From assembly GCA_025355595.1 (NCBI GenBank), contig JANXZI010000030.1, positions 1 through 6,198 on the forward strand: a DNA stretch of 6,198 nucleotides. Reading direction: 5' to 3'. Origin of the DNA: Spartobacteria bacterium. GTDB taxonomy: Bacteria; Verrucomicrobiota; Verrucomicrobiia; Chthoniobacterales; Chthoniobacteraceae. The notes under the pieces are model-generated. The model did no database searches. It saw nothing but the letters and a program-made list of their open reading frames with translations, and was not told the DNA's origin. This document shows positions 5,335 to 6,198 of this stretch, in pieces. The translations under genes were made by a program, and so were the position numbers. Position 1 is the stretch's first letter. Each line of letters begins with the position of its first letter.

Positions 5335-5571
5335 TTCGAATAGCGCGCTGCCAGGATCGGAGGGATGACGGTTTCGGGATGGGAGACGGAAGACTTTCTG
5401 CCAATTTCGCCTTGGCGGTTCTGCACGAGCCTATGCAGGCTGTTCTGCGCAAAAAGCAGCATTACAACTCAGTTCGGAGCGCCTGATTCCATCCGATCCG
5501 ATGTGGATCTTGTGAGATGCACCGTTTCGTTTTTTGCGGTGTTGATGCCCGCATGATTTTCCGTGCCGTCC
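5335..5571. other. Intergenic stretch without a supported gene
   Basis: A 63-codon frame at 5365-5556 starts after an AGGA with 8-nt spacing. Its product is rich in Trp, Cys and Phe, resembles no family I know and has no conserved features, so I do not call it. A T-run at 5530-5535 sits within a CACCG/CGGTG imperfect hairpin context, but the run falls in the loop, not after the stem. Otherwise nothing recognisable. GC is lower than in the flanking genes, as in the PIN pair. Confidence 0.4.
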
Positions 5572-5588
5572 GCACACCGATCGTGTGC
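5572..5588. promoter_or_regulatory. Inverted repeat just upstream of the alcohol dehydrogenase
   Basis: GCACAC-CGATC-GTGTGC is a perfect 6-bp inverted repeat with a 5-nt centre, ending 14 nt before the ATG at 5603. It could be an operator near the transcription start or a hairpin that limits ribosome access. No clear promoter hexamers were found around it. Confidence 0.35.
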
Positions 5589-5602
5589 ATTCTCCGGTGC
5601 CC

Positions 5603-6198
5603 ATGAAGACACTCGCCGCCGTCCTGCGTGAACGCGGGCTGCCTGCGCCTTACGCGCAGAGCAAGCCGCTTAGCATCGAGGAACTCGATCTCGATCCGCC
5701 GGGGCCGGGCGAGGTGCTCGTGCAGATGGCGGCGGCGGGGCTGTGTCATTCAGATTTGTCGGTGATCAATGGCACGCGGCTGTGGCCGCTGCCGCTCGTG
5801 CTCGGGCATGAGGCATGCGGGCATGTGCGCGAAGTCGGCGAAGGCGTGACCAATTTGCGCGAGGGCGATGCGGTCGTGTTCGCATTTCTCCCCTCGTGCG
5901 GGCACTGTCCGATGTGCGTGGCGGGCCGTGCCGCGCTGTGCGAGCCAGGCGTCGCCGCAAATCGCGCGGGCAAGCTTCTGCGCGGCACGGTGCGTTTTCA
6001 AAAGCCCGGCGCGGAACGCGTGAACCATCACTCCGGCGTCGCGGGCTATTCGCAGTTCAGCGTCGTCGCGCGCGAGTCGGTGGTGAAAATTGACGCGGAC
6101 ATTCCGATGGAAACGGCCGTGCTTTTTGGCTGCGCGGTGATGACAGGCGTGGGTGCCGTGGTGAACACGGCGCGTGTCGCCGCGGGCACTTCGGTCGC
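5603..6198 (+). CDS. Zinc-dependent alcohol dehydrogenase (MDR family), N-terminal 198 residues, open at the right edge
   Basis: The frame runs from ATG 5603 to the window end without a stop. It is a medium-chain NAD(P)-dependent zinc alcohol dehydrogenase, oxidising alcohols or reducing aldehydes in the cytosol. Motifs visible: PPGPGEVLVQMAAAGLCHSDLSV with catalytic-zinc Cys48; LVLGHEACGHV with His69-Glu70; the structural-zinc set C99, C102, C105 and C113; NHHSGVAGYSQFSVV at 141-155; and FGCAVMTGVGAVV, where C178 is the third catalytic-zinc ligand. The GxGxxG nucleotide motif would lie just beyond the edge. The family is about 370-380 aa, so roughly half is present. The class resembles bacterial enzymes related to glutathione- or thiol-dependent formaldehyde dehydrogenases; the substrate cannot be told. 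It has no Shine-Dalgarno sequence that I can see. It is separated from the PIN pair by 276 nt and is probably independent. Confidence 0.92.
   Translation, partial: MKTLAAVLRERGLPAPYAQSKPLSIEELDLDPPGPGEVLVQMAAAGLCHSDLSVINGTRLWPLPLVLGHEACGHVREVGEGVTNLREGDAVVFAFLPSCGHCPMCVAGRAALCEPGVAANRAGKLLRGTVRFQKPGAERVNHHSGVAGYSQFSVVARESVVKIDADIPMETAVLFGCAVMTGVGAVVNTARVAAGTSV

Noticed and set aside
5318..5352. tRNA-like look of the stretch with TTCGAAT and a final GCCA
   Set aside because: The base after the TTCGAAT loop is A instead of the C that must pair with G53, and the distance to the CCA-like end is 4 nt too short for T-stem plus acceptor stem. No D-arm or acceptor 5' strand is present.
5365..5556. 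63-codon open frame between the PIN-like gene and the dehydrogenase
   Set aside because: Despite an AGGA 8 nt before the ATG, the product is unusual in composition, matches no family I know and shows no sign of selection readable from one sequence.

Overview
The window looks like a GC-rich bacterial chromosome, most likely from Verrucomicrobiota (Chthoniobacterales-like) or a related PVC-group lineage. This is inferred from the gene families: a DUF5069 protein, a Tat-exported protein of unknown family, a secreted PQQ-like beta-propeller paired with a secreted SGNH-like protein, and a trace of a Gfo/Idh/MocA oxidoreductase. No rRNA, tRNA, CRISPR array, transposase or phage gene was seen.

Layout. 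Positions 2-370 (+) hold the C-terminal part of a DUF5069 gene. Its first ~16 codons are not native: bases 1-47 are a perfect reverse complement of bases 256-302, so the left edge looks like a fold-back junction. Positions 371-599 are a mixed gap with a ~12-codon Gfo/Idh/MocA start cut off by GC-rich palindromic DNA, followed by structured sequence. A 518-aa Tat-signal protein lies at 600-2156 (+). It converges on two minus-strand genes that look like an operon: a propeller protein (4407-3175), then 34 nt later an SGNH-like protein (3140-2241).

Positions 4408-4662 form a divergent control region. It has a perfect 16-bp palindrome, candidate promoters on both strands and a second palindrome. 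To its right, in DNA with clearly lower GC (about 47% over 4561-4800, counted by hand), is an overlapping pair: a 62-aa acidic helical protein and a 168-aa PIN-like protein. The arrangement resembles a type II toxin-antitoxin module, but the PIN-like protein lacks one usual acidic residue and the small protein has no recognisable DNA-binding domain. A 276-nt gap follows, then the 5' part of a zinc-dependent alcohol dehydrogenase (5603 to the window end, open at the right edge).

The genes do not form one pathway. The two minus-strand genes probably act together outside the cytoplasm. The PIN pair looks like an accessory insertion between housekeeping-type genes. The best candidate for something undescribed is that pair with its palindromic control region; the 518-aa Tat protein is the main protein of unknown function.
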